Source: Bidens hawaiensis
Taxonomy: Eukaryota; Streptophyta; Magnoliopsida; Asterales; Asteraceae
NCBI GenBank assembly: GCA_021521415.1
Contig: JAIQDT010000230.1
Location: 1,467,501 to 1,531,500, forward strand
Reading direction: 5' to 3'
DNA: 64,000 bases
Shown: piece after piece, positions 22,525 to 33,900 of the stretch
Layout of the letters: each line of letters starts with the position of its first letter
Numbering within the stretch: the first letter of the stretch is position 1
The notes under the pieces: model-generated
Databases searched by the model: none
Seen by the model: the letters and a program-made list of their open reading frames with translations, nothing else
What the model was told of the DNA's origin: nothing
Made by a program: the position numbers and the translations under genes

Positions 22525-23582
22525 TGAAGAAACACTAAGTGACCCCGGGCAGATTACGGATAATCTGGGGGTTAAGTAGATGTTTCCCACGAGGGGTTAG
22601 ATTCGGCAAAGATGGTTCTTCTGATGACCTGCAAAACACACCGTGAGCTCGTCACTGAGAAGGGGGGGTACCTCCTTGTGACCACCCTCCGGCGTGATAA
22701 TCAGACTAGATTGCTCTTGAATATAAGTGTATATTAAGAGAATAACTAGAGCAGATATCAGATAATATATGAAGATATAAGATGATGATACCGTTCCAAG
22801 GTGTTGGAGTATTTATAGCCGAAGGTAGGTTTCCAAGAAGGTACAGCCGGCTGAATAGTATTCCTGTTCTGCCAACTGTGGGCTACGCACATGCCATGCT
22901 GGTGGTTGGTGGGTAGGCAGCGGCTGATAGTGACCAGGCCGGCTGTGTACTATTCCTGTTCCACCCATTGCAGGCTATGCACGTCCTCCGACAGGTTGGT
23001 GAGTAGGCAGCGGCTGATAGTGACATACAGTACAAGAGCGTGCTGCTCGTCATACTGTTGTCAGTGAGCTGTCGTATCTTCGGTCAGATCTTTTGTCCAT
23101 ACCTCGTCAGGTACAGTACAAAAGATCCTCCAGTATCGAACGGACTGGCTTATTTGGGCGGGAGTTTTCCCGGCTTTGTGCGGGAGTGTTCCTGGCTTGC
23201 TCATCTCCTCTTCAGGTGACATTACTGAATTATTTAAGAGTTAAGTGCCTTGTGCGTGTAGCCTTGCTGCGCGGGTAGCCTTCCCTGATGGCTTAGTATC
23301 CGTTGCTGCGGGAACAGGCGGAGTACGTCGACCATTGGGAGGCTTTTCCTGCGGGAACAGCTTGCGTACTGCGCGTAAGGACGTCACGTCTCTAAGCATG
23401 GTGGGTCCTGCAGGTCCAGTTGGTTTCTGCGCAGACGTCTCTCTTCAAGGTGAGTCTGCGAGTTTAGCCTTTGCGCAGACATCCCTGTTGCAGGTGAGTC
23501 TTGCGGGTTCAACTGCGCAGACGTCTCTCTTTGAGGTGAGTCTTGCGGGTCCAACTGGGCTCTGCTGGGACCTACCTCTTCA
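22525..23582 (-). repeat. LTR (5' LTR in element orientation), copy 1
   Basis: Starts TGAAGAAACACTAAGTGACC and ends TACCTCTTCA, directly followed by the target duplication TATAT. It carries the minus-strand TATA box (about 22810-22819) that would drive the gag transcript. It differs from the left LTR by scattered substitutions and small indels, for example the left LTR has GACA in AAAACAGACACC where this one lacks it. Confidence 0.92.
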
Positions 23583-24239
23583 TATATCAATGGGGTTTGG
23601 AGACTATGTTTCTAGCAACACCGAACGAGACGTGGCGGTGAAGGAGCGGCTCGTGACTGAATGGGAGGTCACGAACCGCCGTAAACGCCAAGCACAAGCG
23701 TTAGTGGACCGGTATCTAGACCTTGGCATGAACATCAATGATGCAACAACGGTATATAACTACAACTATAACTATAACTATATATAATATATTAATAATA
23801 CAAGTTACATCCTTTTAATGATTTATTGATAGTTAAAACTACTATTGTTACTATTAAGGTTGTGAACATATTTTCTAAGTATGAGGATATCATGGTGGAT
23901 GAAAAGATGGTCCAAGACGGGGTTTTATCGCCGGACGATGGCGAGAAGCCATGGAATAAAGGTTTGATAACATTTGGAGCATTTTTAGTGTTTGGTAGTG
24001 CTCCTATACTTGCATTTATCATCCTTATTCCGTTCACGCACAATGACACGCATAAGTTTATCGGTGCGTGTATTTTGTCTGCGCTTGCATTGGCAGCTCT
24101 TGGAGCTGCCAAAGCGAAGATCGCAGGACAGAATTACGCGTTATCAGTGTCCAGGACCTTGTTCAATGGCGCACTTGCGGGTTTTGCAGCTTATATGATT
24201 GGATGGGTGCTTAGAGATGTGGCTGGTCTAGAAGATTAG

Positions 24240-25342
24240 ATATGGAGTGTCAAATTGAACTCAAAAGTTCAATGCACAACTTATTATCTTTTGCTAATGC
24301 TAATGTTCTATATAAGAATTATGGAATGACTAAAATACCCTCAAGTGCTCTTAAGTTTTTGGATGTGATGGGTACAAAATGGTGTCAAGTTTTCATAGGT
24401 TTAAGCAGAAAGAAAGAATCTTTTGTCTTTTAATTATTTTAAATGTTCAAAAAGTATTTTCATTAAAGTTTGAATAAAAAAAACAAATTCATGTAAATTA
24501 CAATATTGCCTAGGTAACCACCAAAACCATGAGTTTAGGGATGTTGAGAGTAGTGTGTTATGTGTGGACACTATATTTGTGGGGTCGAACTAGAGATTTT
24601 CTCGAGACTACGCGCCTCAAGAAGAAGGAGAAAGCGATGGTGAAGGAGGTTGACGTTGTGGAGCGAGGAAGGAGAAAGCATGACACTCGGGGTGCTAAAG
24701 ACTGCGATGAAACTAGGTACGACATAAGTATAATGCATGACCTTACGCTGAAAAAGATCTTTAAAATGATACGTTGACTTCGTGAAAATTACTAACAAAA
24801 CCGTATGGGTTTGGAGCTGGTACATAAGAACCAAGGTTTGACGAATTTACAAACCGGTTAGGTGGGTGGGTTGGCTAGGTGAGTGTGTTTAGAAGTTAGA
24901 TGTGAAGTGTGCTTGGTTATAAGAAGATATATTTTAGTGGTTCATAAAGTCTTTTAATAAGTAAGTTTCAGAAATATGTTGAATAATCTAAATGTCATCT
25001 CTGAGTTAGTTAGATGGTCATGTCTTTTAATGATTTAACACAAGATTGTTAAATTTCTTATATTCGACCATTTGTGTAAAGCCTTCGTTTGCTATAATAA
25101 TACTGCTGTTAAAAATATCTTCTCATGTATTTGTTTTTTAGCAAATGAAATTCAATTTATTATGAATGGTTAATATTAAAACATGCATCAAGTATGAAAG
25201 CAATAAGCATGCTTTTTACCAAACATTTAACTTTACCTTTCAAAGGTGTCCCAAAGAGAATGCACATGCTACATCACTAACTTTTGGCGTTATTAATCTG
25301 CTAATCACAAATTCACATTTAAAATCTAGTAATATCTAGGTT
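24240..25342. other. 3' flank of the VIT-like gene and intergenic DNA
   Basis: AT-rich sequence with no recognisable gene. The short frames at 24242-24433 and 24529-24777 have no domain and no gene-like structure. Probable 3' UTR of the VIT-like gene immediately after 24239. Confidence 0.45.
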
Positions 25343-25351
25343 TATTAAGTA

Positions 25352-26420
25352 GGATTATTGGATTTAAATAATCCCACATTCAATGTTTTTTGTTTTATAA
25401 ACCAGCGTTAAAAAAACTTAACGGGGTTAAGTTTTTGCTGATGTGGCTGGTGAGTTGGCAGTGTCATAATCCTACATAACTTTTCCCTTTGGATTAAAAT
25501 GCAATTACTTTATTTTATTATATAAAATCCTATTATCCAGATTTATTAACTTGGATCTGACCCAAACCCACAACCCGATTAGGGAACCCGGATACCCAAA
25601 TCACTAACTTGCACTATAATTCTCGCCCTAAACTTAGAAATTGAATCTTGCATATCCTTATGCATACCATAACGAGCCTACCGACACCATAAACATGGAA
25701 TGAGATCAATTATTGATTCGTATTACTCGTTTGAACGAACCGACGTAACCTGTTAATCAATATACTTTATATTGTTCATAATAATTCAATTAAACTTTCA
25801 GAAAGAACCTCACATACATTGCTTACAGTTACCCTATAATGAATTATATTATCATTGATGTTTTGATGCGTGTTCTTGAGCCTCTTCTGCCGTCACTGCC
25901 GGGATCAAATTAACCCTCTTCCAATCATCTTTATAGGTAACTAAGTATACCTTTGTGTTCGTCGTCATTCACTCTTTAATAGCCCTAATTTCAATCGGCC
26001 AATCAAATAACGACCTGGCCGATTGATGATCTAGAGTTCATAATACTCTTTGGGTTGCGAATGTCTAGTTATATAGTTTCTATTTCTGGATTTTTATCAA
26101 AGAATCACTCAGATCAGTTGGCTTATGCATGTGGGTGTTGACTGCGGGGCTGGAGGCGCAGGCTCGAATCCCCTGCAGTCCGTTTTTGTAGGATTAATAT
26201 AGTAATTGCATTTTAGGATTAAACGGGAAAAGCCATGAAAGATTATGACACTGCCAACTCACCAGCCACATCAGCAAAAACTTAACCTCGTTAAGTTTTT
26301 TTAACGCTGGTTTATAAAACAAAAAACATTGAAAAAGTGAGACTGCCAGCGGGAAATACCGGAGGTGGAATTATTATGGGCCAACCCATTAAAGATGGGA
26401 TTATTTAAATCCAATAATCA
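25352..26420. mobile_element. MULE-like element with long terminal inverted repeats (about 1.07 kb)
   Basis: The ends are inverted copies: GGATTATTGGATTTAAATAA on the left and TTATTTAAATCCAATAATCA on the right. The similarity continues inward for more than 100 bases (shared CCAGCGTTAAAAAAACTTAA, GCTGATGTGGCTGGTGAGTT), with a block of about 70 bases present only in the right arm. The flanking nonamers TATTAAGTA (25343-25351) and TATTAAATA (26421-26429) match at 8 of 9 positions. Long TIRs with a 9-bp duplication fit Mutator-like elements. The interior (about 25500-26190) has no transposase; it may hold captured DNA, but I recognise none. Confidence 0.65.
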
Positions 26421-26429
26421 TATTAAATA

Positions 26430-27130
26430 TTATGTTTTAGTATATCACCATCAAGACGAATTTAATAATGTGTCAATTTTGAAACCTTATAAGAGTATAT
26501 TCTTCATTGATGTGAGATGCCATTTTATTTGATATCATATCCATATCAAGGATTGTTTAAAGCCATTTTATTTGATATCATATCCAATATCAAGAATTGT
26601 TTAATTACATTTTTATGGTGGAGTTAAAAGGAAGTTGAGGGATATTCCGAGTATCACTGCACACTCCCTAGACGCGTCCTTGATCGTTGAATATAATCCT
26701 ATTTTACGTATGTGAGTGTAATCCGTTTAATAAACATGCCCTGTATTTAAACACATGTTAAGTGAATAGTGGATATTTATAAGTTGTTTAATTAGCTAGT
26801 TGCATTTTGATTGTATGTAAAGTAATAACCGAAAATCTTAAAACAATTATAAGTATCAGTTTAACCAACGAACTCATTACTTCATTATAACCTTGTCAAG
26901 ATTTCTTTATAACATGTTAACCTGTTTAACCAATTTACCCTTAAAATTTAAAGTAACTGGAAGTCTATGTTGTTTTGGTAAGCCTAACGTAAATACAATT
27001 CAAAATAACATGTTTTTTTCCCTTTAAAATGGTAATTCGTATTATTTGTTTTTCTTGATCTTTGATGATTTTGGAACACTCGGTTATAATTGTTATAAGT
27101 AATACCTTCTAATAAAAACAAATATAAGAC
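26430..27130. other. Intergenic DNA with no recognised feature
   Basis: AT-rich, non-coding by eye. A short direct repeat (GCCATTTTATTTGATATCAT, twice near 26519-26584) is the only structure noticed. Confidence 0.5.
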
Positions 27131-27435
27131 CAGTGGCGGAATTTAAACTTGTTGAGGGATCAATAATAATAGATCTTAATATTAAATTCATACACCTAAT
27201 TTACTGAATTTTTTTTCACTAATAAATACTATAAATCCCAAAACAAATAATCAATTCTTTTAGTTGGTTTGTTTGACTATCAAAAATCATATATTACCAC
27301 TCCCGAGTCCAAAAATATTATTGAAAATATATGAGCTATATTTATCGAAAATATGTGGCTGCATTTAGAAGCTCTAAGCCGAAAATACGAAGGATCGGAA
27401 CCCCTCTTCGCCCCCACTAAGTTCCGCCATGCAAG
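27131..27435. repeat. MITE-like repeat with CCAGTGGCGGAA ends
   Basis: The left end CCAGTGGCGGAATTTAAACT is matched in inverse by AAGTTCCGCCATGC at the right (about 27418-27432). Exact ends and target duplication were not resolved. The overlapping open frames on both strands (27280-27571) are treated as non-coding. Confidence 0.45.
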
Positions 27436-27718
27436 AAATAACACATTCATAATTGTTATTTTTATACTTGTTGTCGACGTTTTTTGTCCAAAGGATTTAT
27501 ATAAGAAGTACATATATGTGGTGTTAAAATTGCTATATAAAAACATGGCCAGAAAATATTTTCTTTTGTGATAATCACGCGTCTCTTTCTTTTGTGATAG
27601 TCCACAAATTGTTTAAACATGTAACATGTTAATTAATTATTAGGTAAGTAAAACTACTTGTAATAATGTAATTAATTACTGACATATAAAATGTCATTTA
27701 TTAGTTAAGACCATGTGT

Positions 27719-28005
27719 ACTGGGAGAGTTATGGGTAAAGTTATGGCCTATAACTCTCTCTTACATCGCCCCCCTCAAAGTTATGGGGTAAAGTTATAGG
27801 TTCAAAGTTATCTACATAACGCGCATGAAATGTACAAAAATAATAATAAAATAATAAATTTATGGCTTTATGGAGGCTTTATGATTATACTTATGGTTTT
27901 ATGAAGGCTTTATGACTACACTATACTTTTGTATAAAACCATAACTCTGACTGGGCGTCATGTCACATAATGCCTCGGGGTGATGCTTTATGACTACACG
28001 TGGTC
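27719..28005. mobile_element. Small MITE with GACCAYGTGTA ends and TAA duplication (287 bp)
   Basis: The ends are inverted: GACCATGTGTACTGG on the left and TTTATGACTACACGTGGTC on the right, flanked by TAA (27716-27718 and 28006-28008). The body repeats CATAACTC/GTTATGG/GGCTTTATG motifs. The 3-bp TAA target suggests a Harbinger-type MITE. Confidence 0.65.
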
Positions 28006-28574
28006 TAAGTTGATAGTGTTTGTTAGTTAATTTTGTAAAAAAAGATAAATAATAAAGTTAACTTATTAATTAACATGGCAAGGAAAGTTTAATCATATAG
28101 GTAACTAAAAATGATATATAAACAATATACTTTTAATTTATTTTAGTCACATGAAAACCATTTAATCAACATTTCCGTTTGTCTCCCATGATTACAACAC
28201 ATAGGATTAGCTACATATAACATCTCTATAACTTCTTAGTAATAGTTTATCATAATACAACTTTTTTTTAAACAACGTTTGGTATTACTCTCAACTTTTT
28301 AGACGGGTTGTCAAGTCGTCAACAACTCATATTGATTTTGACGTTTCGAGTCTGACTCATCCAGGAACAACATTAAGGAGAAACCCATCACTGTGGAAAA
28401 ACCCCTTAAGTCAGGTTTTAAACACAAGACTAAATATTTCAAGACTTAATCGTCACCACATGTCACTGGACCAGAATATGATTTGCTATCAATCTATCAT
28501 AATACAACTAAATTTTTAAAAGAAATATTCACACTTTACAAGTGCAAAGTCTATTTACATATACACAATCCTTC

Positions 28575-28582
28575 TATATATA
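28575..28582 (+). promoter_or_regulatory. Probable TATA box of the SPX-MFS gene
   Basis: TATATATA followed by a pyrimidine-rich CT leader (about 28610-28660). It lies upstream of a 5' UTR exon ending in the strong donor GTAAGT at 28767. The UTR intron would end at the TTGCAG acceptor at 30883, 26 bases before the ATG. I saw no perfect P1BS (GNATATNC) motif close by. Confidence 0.5.
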
Positions 28583-28766
28583 GTAGTGACCTTTGCATAT
28601 CTATAAGGACACTTCCACCTCTCTCTTACTTTATTTCTCATATATTCTCTCTCTATATATAGATATACTCATATACACCACTTGTCTTCATATCTATGCA
28701 AGTCGAAGTGAAGTGAATCTTCAGAAGGCTTACACGTTCTCAAATTTCATAATATACCCTACAACC

Positions 28767-30883
28767 GTAAGTCAAATATTCCTTCTCTTCATGTATTTAC
28801 ATACATACATACATACACTTTGTCTTTATGTAATATATATGCATATGTATTTTACACATATATTACACATATCGGTTCTCTAGTATGCCAAAATTTCATT
28901 TACGTCCAACCGATCTCTGCTTGTGAGCTATTCAAGATCTGATTGACAAAAAGCTCTAAACGAGCCGAGCCCAAGCCTCATTTAAAGTTTGTTTAGTTAT
29001 TGAGCCCGAACTCCAGCCTTGTATGGGAAGACTGTTTAGGGTCGTTGATCAGTCCTAACGAACCTTATGTATTTTTAAGTTTTACCACTTTTGGACTTCT
29101 GTGTAATAACTTTACTCTGCACAATTGAGCTCGAGCTAAGGTTGACTTATTTAAGGGACTAGGTGTTTAAGGTACTAGGTGTGCTCAATAAGTAAGCACA
29201 TATGTAAATAAATTAATAAACAACAAATGAGCAAAGTCCGAGCTTGTAAAAAACAACTCACGAGCCAAACTTGAGCTAATGTAGAAAAAGAACTTAAAAG
29301 GAGCTGAGTTCGAGCTCTTATGAGTCAAAGTGAGCCTAGCTCGAGCCATGTATTGTTCTCGATCGCGCCACCACCATCACCACCATATCTGGTTCTCAAT
29401 CTTACCACTGCCGGCCGCCAACCACCATCATAGTGTTTTAACACAGGCCCGGCTTAGAGCATGTGCGGGGTAGGCAATGGAATTTTTATTTTTTGTTAAA
29501 ATATTTTGAGACCCATTTTTATAACTCGTGTAAGGTCCATGAAGACCATCAAACTCTCGGGTACGACCCTGTTTCAACACTCCCTCTCCTATATTCTTTT
29601 TCATGCAGATAAAAGAACAAAAGAACATGCACTCTATGGATCAAATGTGAGGGAATACCGTAATTTGTTTATATCTATACACTAAAAACAATTCTACTAG
29701 TTTGCTCTAGTAATATTTTACAAATATTTATTTTGAGATATCCAAAATACTAGTGAATACTTTATTCTTCTAAAATTTTCTAGACATAAAAAGTTGATGA
29801 AGATAAATGATAACTAACCACCACATAAATATGATGTTATTATCATGGAGGGTCAAAATCATGCATATTCATATGGGCCAATGGGCCAACTTTGATATGA
29901 ACCACATCTACAATTTGATTTTTCCCAACCAATATAAAAGCTTCAATAAAGGTAAATCTTTAATTAAATAATCCTTTAAATCAGCAAATATACAAAATAT
30001 ATTCATATTATGAAATAGTTTATTTGATCCAACTAATTATGACACCCCCGATATATAGTGAGTTGAGTTCATTGATGAACAAGAGAACCATGTGTTTACA
30101 TCTAAAAAATTCATAAAAAAATTAGTGTTTACATGTAATAAAACTCACTTTTACATATAAACACGTGTAGAAACCAACAAAAAAAAACGTTTTAAAAGTA
30201 AAAAAAAATATTTTCTTTTTGAAACAGTTAAAAAAGTAAACAAAAAAATTATTTACAAAAATGAGTTTTTTAGAATGCATTTTACATGTGTTTATATGCA
30301 AAAACTTCAGCAAAAATTATACAAAAAATGAATTCATGAATCTCCGGTCCTGATTTTTTACGGTTCCTCAATAAATTATAAACCTCCCCCTCTCTATATA
30401 AAACTTATAGTGACTACTTAAGGCATAAAATGTTTTGCGTAATTATTTCATTATTTGAATGAACATATGCAATGGAAAATAAAAGTAGGGTGCCACATAG
30501 TGACATAACCTAAAATTATTAAATACCATTCAGTCCTAAAGAAATTAAAAAAAAAGACTAAATTTGTGTAAAGCATATTCTGCACAAACAAAATTATTAT
30601 ATATTATACATACCAACAAAACAACGTGTACGTTATAGTTTTTGTTTGTTTTCATGCATGAACTGATTCCACTGGTGACACGTATTTATTTATATTCCTA
30701 TGATCAAATTCCAATGGTAACATACAAACAAAATCTTGTGTTGTGTTGTCTCATCTTTTGTTACTTATAATCTCCATGGTAACAACATCAAATTTGATGT
30801 AACAAGTTTGCATGTTACTCATGCTCACAGTCACTCTGTTGATTACTGTTTATATATTTGAAACATATATTTATATGTTGCAG
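28767..30883 (+). other. 5' UTR intron of the SPX-MFS gene, with a GAGCTCG-family repeat
   Basis: Bounded by CAACC|GTAAGT and TTGCAG|AGTTGTG. Holds copy 3 of the GAGCTCG-rich family (about 28905-29350). The rest is AT-rich and unrecognised. The 2.1 kb length is within the range for plant leader introns. The intron is inferred from splice signals only. Confidence 0.5.
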
Positions 30884-30909
30884 AGTTGTGATTAGCGTGG
30901 TGGTTAACT

Positions 30910-33900
30910 ATGGTCGCATTCGGTAAGAAGTTGAAGGAGTTGCAGATTCAAGAATGGAAAGGGTAATGTTTTTTGAATTGTGTTCATTATCAGGTACTAA
31001 AACGTAGGGATGTGCACGGTTCGGTTTGGGCTAAAACTGAACTAAAAGTTGAAGTTTCGGATTTTGAATTTTTGAGAACCGTTTTGGTTTTGGTTTTGGT
31101 AATTTTTTGGTTTTGGCATTTGAGCTTGAAAATTCTGAGCGAAAAAAAAGTGGCCCGAAATAATGAATTTGGGTATAAATTATTTGTTAGTTAATAACTA
31201 GTTAATTATTATACATTTAGACTAAGTATATGAGTTACATATTTATTAAATTCTTATTAATTACTTAAAATAAAAAAATGAAAAAATGAAAATCTAGGTA
31301 TGTAAACGAACTGAACGAACAAGAACAAGGGCATGTTCGTGTTCGTTCATTTAACTTTAAACGAACACGAACATGGACACTTAATTGAACACATATTTTG
31401 TGTTCGTGTTTGTTTATGTTCGTTTTTTAAAATCTAAATGAATTGTTCACGAAAATAAACGAACATAACTGAACAAAGATAAACGAACATATATGAACAT
31501 AAACGAACGAAACATGTGATCATGTTCATTCGTTTAATGAAACGAACACAATTTTTTTGTTCATGTTCGTTCGTTTATCAAAGAAACGTACATAAACAAA
31601 CTTCCCGCCAAACGTTCAGTTCATTTACAGGCCTAAGAAAATCTATAAATTTGGTCTCGTTTGGTTTTTCAGGTTTTATTACATGAAAAAACCAAAACCG
31701 AACCGTAAGTTCAGTTTTTACAAAAACATAAAACCAAACAGTCGGTTTTCGTTTAGGTTCCATTTTATAGAGGAGAAATGTTCTTATTATGTTGTTGTTT
31801 TAATGTTTTCAGTTATTATATCGACTACAAGTTGCTAAAAAAGAAAGTGAAACATTATGCACAACAAAACGAGGTTGTCGAAGATAATCGCGATTATGTT
31901 CTACGCGATTTCTCCAAAATGCTCGATGAACAGGTTAATTCGTGTTGCTTTTTAAAAAAAAATAATAAAAAAAAAATCATGAAGCCTATGATGTATGCTG
32001 TTTGGTTGCAGATTGAGAAGATAGTGTTGTTTTTACTAAAACAACAAGGTCAACTCGCGACGAGGCTATCGAGTCTTGCTGACCATTATGACGAGTATGA
32101 TTCACATGGACAACATAGCGACTCGATAATCGAACGAAGAGAAGGATATAGAGAAGTGGGAAGAGATCTTTTGAGGCTATTGTTCTTTGTTGAAATGAAT
32201 GCTATTGGTCTAAGAAAGATTCTTAAAAAGTTTGATAAGCGGTTCAGGTATAAGTTCACTAATTACTATGTCAAAACTCGAGCAAACCATCCTTATTCGC
32301 AGCTGCGGCAAGTGTTTAAGCATGTGGTACGATGATAACGACACTATTGCATTTGGAAACATAGATGTCTTTTGTTGTTTGACAACTATGTACATTACTG
32401 CAGGGTATATCTGCGGTTGTTGGATCCATTACTAGGAATCTTGCTGATCTGCAAGACGACGATAGACGTTATGTTTCAATTTATGACCAACCGAATCTTG
32501 ACATCTCGGTATATATGTATTTTTTTATAATTTCTTCATTTTCGTTGGAGTGTGCATGGGTCGATTTGGGCTCCAACCGAACCAAAAACTGAAAATTCGG
32601 TTTTGAATTTTTTTAGTTTTGAAAACCACTCGGTTTTGAATTTTTTTAGTTTTAACAATTGGGGTGAAAAAAATATTTGGCTCAATAAATTTATGTATAA
32701 AACTTTGGGATAAATTTTTTGTATTAATTAATGAATGGTTATTTTATTATGGAAAATTGGATTTTAATAATCCTAACTTAATACAGTTGGCCAATAATAA
32801 TCTCAACTTTGAAAATAGTTGTCACTGGTCCCAACTTTCACACTATTTGTTTTCATTGGACCTTTGTTAAAAAAAATTTAACGACGTTAAGTTTTTCCCA
32901 AATTTCAAATTGAATTTTTAGGGATTTTGATCGGAATGAGAATACGAATCGATTGATGTAAAACTTAACTTAAAACAGCGCTTCAAACAACTTGATTTTT
33001 GATAATTAAAAGTTTAAACACCGGAATTGAAGCATCTTGTAGTCGTTTGGACCAGCGTTTGGAGGTAGTTTTACATCAATCGACTCATATCCTCATTCCG
33101 ATCAAAAGTCCTAAAATATCAGTTTGAAATTTGGAAAACACTTAACGTCCTAAAATATCAGTTGGAGGGTGCATGGGTCGGTTTGGGCTCCAACCGAACC
33201 AAAAACTAAAAATTCGGTTTTTTAGTTTTTGAAAACCACTCGGTTTTGAATTTTTTTAGTTTTGCCATTTGGGCCGAAAAAAAATATTTTGCTCAATAAA
33301 TTTTAAGTATAAAACTTTGGGCTAATTTTTTTGTATTAATTAATGAATGGTTATTTTATTATAATACATTTAGGTCTAACATATTTGGCTTAAAACCACA
33401 TTCAAAATTGAAGCCGAACCGAAAATTCTGTTTTTACAAAAATATAAAACCAAACTGTCGGTTTTTGTTTGAATTCAGTAATTTATGTTCGGTTTTTTCT
33501 TTATGCATAACTCTTAACTATTTATTTGCTGCTACAAATTACAGGATCCGGTTGTTGAATCCATAAAAGCAGCTGAAAAACGACTACTGAACTCAACCGA
33601 TTTCCTTCACTATTTGGGAAAACACGCGTTTATAATGCAAGACGAGTTGCCATCGCCTTCATCTGAAGATAATATCGGGAACGAAAGATATCATTTCATG
33701 TCACTTCTTTTGAACTTAGTGAACACTTTTTTATATATGGTGAATACATACATCATTGTACCGACAGCAGACGACTACTCGTTGAGCCTTGGAGCTGCAG
33801 CCACTGTTTGCGGTGTAGTCATTGGATCAATGGCGGTTGCACAAGTTTTCTCTTCGGTTTATTTTAGCGCATGGTCAAATAAATCGTACTTCAAACCACT

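Larger units (their letters stand above)
14366..23582 (-). mobile_element. Tat-like Ty3/gypsy non-autonomous LTR element, copy 1 (9,217 bp)
   Basis: The LTRs at 14366-15430 and 22525-23582 share the ends TGAAGAAAC...TACCTCTTCA, and the element is flanked by TATAT (14361-14365, 23583-23587). The element reads on the minus strand: the right LTR is the functional 5' LTR, followed by a primer-binding site, a gag gene, about 1.2 kb of non-coding tandem repeats, the antisense aORF region, a G-rich tract next to the left LTR, and the 3' LTR. I found no protease, RT, RNase H or integrase motif anywhere, so it must rely on another element for these. Its order (gag, then an antisense extra ORF near the 3' LTR, TGGCGCC-type primer site) matches the Tat lineage. 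The LTRs differ by about 3-4% over the first 190 bases compared by eye, implying a fairly recent insertion. Confidence 0.9.
13382..24239 (+). pseudogene. VIT/CCC1-family iron transporter-like gene, disrupted by an LTR element
   Basis: Exons: 13382-13559, 14318-14365 continuing after the insertion at 23588-23751, and 23859-24239. Splice sites are GT-AG (GTTAGT donor, GCAG acceptor; GTATAT donor, AAG acceptor). The coding parts sum to 771 bases (256 codons plus stop) in one frame if the insertion and duplicated TATAT are ignored. Motifs fit the VIT/CCC1 (DUF125) family: YAGLDAIITSFSLISSISAG in TM1, then VLVLGFANLVADGI, SMGFGDYVSS, a charged metal-binding-type loop (TERDVAVKERLVTEWEV), and C-terminal hydrophobic segments ending IGWVLRDVAGLED. 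Family members move Fe2+/Mn2+ into vacuoles or other compartments. A 9,217-bp LTR element sits inside the codons for ADGI/SMGFG, so translation would run into the LTR and stop at 14377 after 79 codons. Otherwise the exons show no lesion, which suggests recent inactivation. Confidence 0.85.

Noticed and set aside
24529..24777. 82-codon frame rich in K, R and E
   Set aside because: No domain, no splice or promoter context, no second copy for comparison.
26150..26185. tRNA-like T-arm (GCAGGCTCGAATCCCCTGC)
   Set aside because: No matching D-arm, anticodon arm or acceptor stem could be placed around it; not called as a tRNA gene.
28593..28883. 96-codon frame upstream of the SPX-MFS gene
   Set aside because: Overlaps the CT-rich leader and TA/CATA simple repeats and runs through a strong splice donor; not protein-like.
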